This document shows, in pieces, positions 59,499 through 64,000 of a stretch of 64,000 bases of DNA; position 1 is the first letter of the stretch, and each line of letters begins with the position of its first letter. Origin of the DNA: Telmatactis stephensoni (taxonomy: Eukaryota > Cnidaria > Anthozoa > Actiniaria > Isophelliidae); assembly GCA_029948255.1 (NCBI GenBank), contig JALIZF010001826.1, positions 310,001-374,000 of the forward strand, read 5' to 3'. The translations under genes were made by a program, and so were the position numbers. Below the pieces are notes generated by a model that worked only from the letters and a program-made list of their open reading frames with translations, had not been told where the DNA came from and did not search any database.

Positions 59499-62400
59499 TT
59501 ATTTATTGGACCAGCAATTTCTACATATCCATGTCTTTGTCCTTGGAGGTCGAGATCTCCCAATACATGACATATGATACCACTCCAGGCAAACATCACA
59601 TCCTATTTGTTGTTGTTTGTCATTCAAGTCTCTGCAACAGCTTTTGCAATGCCAACTTTTTTCTTTTTTGACTCTGGAAACCAAAGACATCATTTTTTTC
59701 CAGCCTGAGTGTGTGAAATACTTTTTTATCCTGTATATGTTGATGTTATCATCAACAAGCTTGGTAGGTATTTTTTCCAAGGCAGGCTCAAGGTCTTCTT
59801 CTGTGATAAGTTTTTCCTCTACAAGAGCTTTTTGGATTACTTCTTTACTGGTTACCATTTGTAGTATGACTGCAAAAGGCAATATAGTAAAGAATGTACT
59901 TAATTGTCTCAATTGACCTTATATAATATTACATATTAACATCAAGCTTACACTCTTCCTTTTCAGTAGGTGATTTGTTGATGAACAAAGTTGGTTTCAA
60001 CAGGCCCTGTTTTCCTCGCTTTGTTCTCTTTCTGGGCAGTCCAATTGCCGTGAGGTCAGCTCCTTTTGGCCTCCCACGCTTTCTCGTTATTGGGGGCATC
60101 TTAATTTCAGAGAAATCAACTGGGAAACAATAAATTAAAAAAAATTGGTGAATGGCATATAAACTAATAACACTATAAACATCAATTTGTGATATTGTTT
60201 GCCATACCTTTTTCTTTGGATGTGCATGCAGCATCAGATTTTACTTCTTCTATATTACCGTTCACCAGAGATTCAGTGGGAATAGTTGTAGCTTCAGTTG
60301 TGTCAAATTTGTTGGCATCATGAGGTGTGTCTCTTACATCTTGTGTGTTGTTTTTGTCAGTTTCTTCAAGTGTAGACAAGTTGTCCTCTCCTTTGTTTGT
60401 GTCCATCTCAGTTGTTCTCCTGTCACTCCAGGCTTCTATGAGGTCATTCAGTGCAGCAAGCTTGTCCTTAAAACCTTGTCCACATGCTTCACTGGCAATG
60501 GTTGCCAATTTCTGGGCCAGCAAAAAAGCTTTTCTATACTTCTCATGCTGGGAGAGTACCCTAGACCTGGTTTTCTTTTCTTCTATAACTGTTATTGAAT
60601 CTTCAGGTGAAAAATCATTTTCTTGTGCAAAACTAACTTTTGCATCATCATGTTTGAAGATGCGATGGGTAGAAAGATAGTGACTTTTCAACCACCTCTT
60701 GTCGCACAGCTTGGGAAAATATAATGCCTCTCCAAGTTCTTTTCTTAAGGCAAATATATGCCTGCAAGGAAGTTTCATTGTCTTGAAAGTACGACATGTG
60801 CATCCGTCTGTGCTGACCTCTACAGCTCCTTCAGAGGTGTTCAATATATATAGATGCGGGTTGTTGCCAGGCTGTTTCCTAAATTTTCCCACCTTGTCCA
60901 CAAGAGAGAGTTGATTTTTAACGAATGCAAAAGCAAAGGGTGTACATAAATCAAAGTACTCTTGCTCAGTGGTACAAAAACTTCCTAGATCTGCTGGACG
61001 TTTTTGAAATATAGATGCAGCTCTATGATCCCTTTCTATTCTTAACGATGAAATACAGTCCTGAAGAGCTTCATGGAAGTCAATGAGCCCAGAATTACGG
61101 TTTACAACAGATTTAAGTTTTTGGTTGATACACTCAAGACGATTGTTAGTATAATTCATGAAGTGTGGGTACTTGTTTTTTCCAAATTGTGTCCATTGTT
61201 CTCTTATGTCATGCCAGTTCTCATTAAAATAGCGTTTTACAGCAGTAAATTTCATGGACATTAGTTGCTGGTAGTTGCTGTTATATTCTTCCTCAGTTCG
61301 TGCATGGGCCATACACTGCAGGATTTCAAGGATTTGTGTCCGTTCGTCAGTTGATATGTTCATTTTCTCCGTTGTCACCTCTCTTTTAAAGCTTCGCATT
61401 GTATGAAAAAGACAGATCAAAAGACCAGCGCCAGGGAGTTCCTCCTTGAGCACTGTTCTTTCAGTCATGTCTTTATCTGCCATTATACATTTTATTTCCC
61501 CCCATGTTGTATTATGTTCCTTGAAAGACTTCATCATCTGGCGCACAGTTTCCTCTGACTCATCTGCTACCAGTGTGAGGGCAGCTATCTCACTTTCCCC
61601 ATTTCCATCAACAACTAAGAATACATATAGTGGCATTCTCAGGTTATTGAGTTTGTAGGTTGCATCAACTAAAAATATCTCGGGATATGATTTAAACATG
61701 TTTTGCATCTGTTCATCCTGATAGAAGACACCTTTCAGGTTTTTTTCCTCATCGGTGTATACCTCCACTTTAGAACCTACAAAAAATCAATCCTTTTAGA
61801 TTTTTATACCCCTACATATTTACTATCAGAAAGTAATGTCAGTGTCAACTTTTATGAAAAAAAGGAAAGCATATAATTTTAGGAGTTAAACATGTTTGTG
61901 AGGTGGTTAAAGGTCATATCTTTACTAACTTTTAACTCGTAATGTGTGGTAAGATCTCATACCTGGCACACTCTTCATTTTCTTGATCAGCTCTTCTAGT
62001 CCACCATTTGTTTTTTGTGTCATATTATGGATGTCTTTAAGTGTTACAACTTTTCCCGTTCCTTGGTTGATGTGTTGTTGGATTAACTTCTTGTTTGCCC
62101 TCATCTTTAACATTAGTTGTACCTCAGTTTTTGTGTCCTTATTTAGTCCTCTTTGCTTGGGAAGGTGCTTGAATAAATTCTTAAGAGGGAAAATTAAACA
62201 GAAATTACTTACTTACTTTTTGTTTTTCTGTTAAATATATGAGGAATCAGCTAAATGTCAGATCTCTTTCAAAAATTAGGTACTGCACTTACATGATTTT
62301 ATTTATTGTTCCTACCTCATTTATTTCATGATTGTGTTTGTTGACAAATTCACGCACAACAAGTTTTTGGGCATCTCTTGATATGGTTACCTTTATCACA

Positions 62401-63875
62401 GCCTTACAACCCATTTGGAATGTGCTTTGAATAAAGAAAAGCAACAAGAAATAAATTTGCTGCTGAAGAAAATTCAGGGGAGCAACACATGTAAATAGGG
62501 TGAGCAGCTGAAATAATGTAGTTTTATTGCAATTATAGGTTTTTTGTTCTTTTTTGTGACAATTTGTTATCAAGATGCAATTGTGTTATCTTCAGGCTCC
62601 AAGTTATTAACACACACTGCTGGCCTACCTTTGGTTTGGTCTCTTTCCCTTTGAGGTGGTTTTAAATTGTTTTCCTCCATGAACACAGGCAAAGGTAATT
62701 TCGCTATATGTCAAATTGGGATTGGGTTTTTTCTTTGTACATCTCTTAATATATGCTTTAAGGCTTCTTGAGTTGCGCCTATACAAACTAACAAAGTTTT
62801 TCTTTTCAAAGATCTGAATGGCATCTTCCAGTTCCTCATACGAATCGAATTCCCTTCCAATAGTTATACCAGTTCCATCATCATGCTTTTCACTACAATC
62901 ATCATCTTCATGACCTCCATCATCTTCAGGCTTGTCATCATCACCATCAACTTGACCACCATCATGCTTGTTATTGTCATCAGGCTTGTCATCATCACCA
63001 TCAACTTGACCACCATCATGCTTGTTATTGTCACCCTCAGGCTTGTCATCATCACCATCAACTTGACCACCATCATGCTTGTTATTCTCACCAGGCTTGT
63101 CACCATCACCATCAACTTGAGCACCATCATGCTTGTTATTGTCACCAGGCTTGTCATCATCATCATCAACTTGACCACCATCATGCTTGTTATTGTCACC
63201 CTCAGGCTTGTCATCATCACCATCAACTTGACCACCATCATGCTTGTTATTGTCACCCTCAGGCTTGTCATCATCACCATCAACTTGACCACCATCATGC
63301 TTGTTATTGTCACCAGGCTTGTCATCATCATCATCATCAACTTGACCACCATCATGCTTGTTATTGTCACCCTCAGGCTTGTCATCATCACCATCAACAT
63401 GACCACCATCATGCTTGTTATTGTCACCATCAGGCTTGTCATCATCATCATCAACTTGACCACCATCATGCTTGTTATTGTCACCATCAGGCTTGTCATC
63501 ATCATCATCAACTTGACCACCATCATGCTTGTTATTGTCACCATCAGGTTTCGTATCATCGCCATCATCATGCATATCATTTGGTTTGTTGATATCAGTT
63601 ATCAAATCATCATCACTGATGTTGGAATCAACAGTTTTACTCTGCTGCTCATGATCTAAGTGGCTCTCATTAATATTACCATGTGGAGACAAGGTAAAGC
63701 CTAGGAGGCTTAAATCAATGTGCTTTCTCAAAAGCCAATGAATTAGCACTCGACGTAAATAACTAGAATGCATTGATGGCTTTAAAAGCCATTTCACAGA
63801 ACAAGGTAGGCTAGAGGTTTGGCTTAGAAATCCACTTGTCCATAGAGTAGGTAAGACAGAGCATATTGCTGCCAT
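59499..63875 (-). CDS. ZSWIM3-like MULE-derived transposase protein with AT-hook and PHD finger
   Basis: Exons 62629-63773 (ATG 63773; an in-frame ATG at 63875 also exists), 62316-62424, 61963-62179, 60208-61776, 59952-60119 and 59499-59869 join in phase to about 1192 residues (1226 from 63875). Order: an acidic region of eleven NNKHDG-containing repeats (coding span about 62936-63556), a FAR1/WRKY-GCM1-type N-terminal zinc region (FDSYEELEDAI; MGCKAVIKV), a MULE-type DDE core (VDATYK, ADKDMTER, NRLECINQKLK), a SWIM finger (CTCRTF...LPCRHIF), an AT-hook (RKRGRPKG) and a C-terminal Cys4-His-Cys3 PHD finger (CKSC, CDVC, YHMSC, CRNC). ZSWIM1/ZSWIM3 proteins descend from MULE transposases. DNA or chromatin binding is inferred; an active transposon gene is the alternative. 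The 5' end is unsure and may extend past the window. Confidence 0.85.
59502..59507 (-). terminator. polyadenylation hexamer overlapping the last codons
   Basis: The last two sense codons before TAA (AAT AAA) themselves spell AATAAA. If used, the 3' UTR would be only about 15-30 bases long. Functional use is inference. Confidence 0.35.
62936..63556 (-). repeat. coding minisatellite, 11 units of 54-57 bp
   Basis: Within exon 1 of the ZSWIM3-like gene, units encode GDNNKHDGGQVDGDDDKPE with small variants ([22 protein letters not shown]), all whole-codon in length. The translation is strongly acidic. Open frames on the + strand across this span are by-products of the repeat. Confidence 0.93.
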
Positions 63876-64000
63876 AACTACTACAATAACACCACATACT
63901 GATGAGCAGCTCTGAAGTGGAATGTTAGGCAAACAGCTACCAACACAGTGGTGGATTCCAGTTGCACTCCTCGGGTTTGACTTGTGTGCAACAAATCTTC

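Noticed and set aside
62883..63659. Long + strand ORF (258 aa) and a second minus-frame ORF rich in Met/Thr/Ile
   Set aside because: Both run across the coding minisatellite; repeats with codon-length periods keep several frames open. Only the acidic minus frame continues into conserved domains.

Overview
This is eukaryotic, almost certainly metazoan, nuclear DNA: AT-rich, with spliced genes using GT-AG introns and many small inverted-repeat elements. The gene set (ZMYND11, ASCC3, a BLOC1S3-like gene), the high density of palindromic elements, the tRNA-derived SINEs and a Penelope-like GIY-YIG fragment fit an anthozoan cnidarian, most likely a stony coral or sea anemone. The organism call is inference from remembered repeat styles, not from a marker gene.

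Layout. (1) 969-12603, + strand: complete nine-coding-exon ZMYND11/BS69 gene (predicted 632 aa: winged helix, PHD, bromodomain, PWWP, coiled coil, MYND). (2) 12604-16982: convergent intergenic region filled with small inverted-repeat elements. (3) 16983-48420, - strand: complete 34-coding-exon ASCC3 helicase gene (predicted 2188 aa). All 34 exons chain with matching phases and GT-AG borders. Its introns carry TTAA-flanked foldbacks, a hAT-type element, SINEs, a palindromic 'GCCGTG' family, an 18-bp minisatellite, a 132-bp perfect palindrome and a Penelope-like relic split by another element. (4) 49250-51295, + strand: four-exon BLOC1S3-like gene, head-to-head with ASCC3 and containing a 20-nt micro-exon. 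(5) 51296-58900: gene-poor, with a truncated class A GPCR-like ORF, purine-rich microsatellite, a 179/190-bp tandem repeat array and the 3' end of a LINE. (6) 58840-59145: an array of four to five stem-loops whose outer stems differ in sequence but remain complementary. (7) 59499 to about 63875, - strand: six-exon ZSWIM3-like gene of MULE-transposase descent with an acidic 18-19-residue repeat, a DDE core, a SWIM zinc finger, an AT-hook and a C-terminal PHD finger.

Functional themes: ZMYND11 is a chromatin reader, ASCC3 works in ribosome quality control and alkylation repair, and the BLOC1S3-like protein belongs to lysosome-related organelle biogenesis. They are ordinary neighbours, not a pathway. 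The less ordinary parts are the transposase/AT-hook/PHD fusion gene, the covarying hairpin array beside it, and the nested mobile elements.
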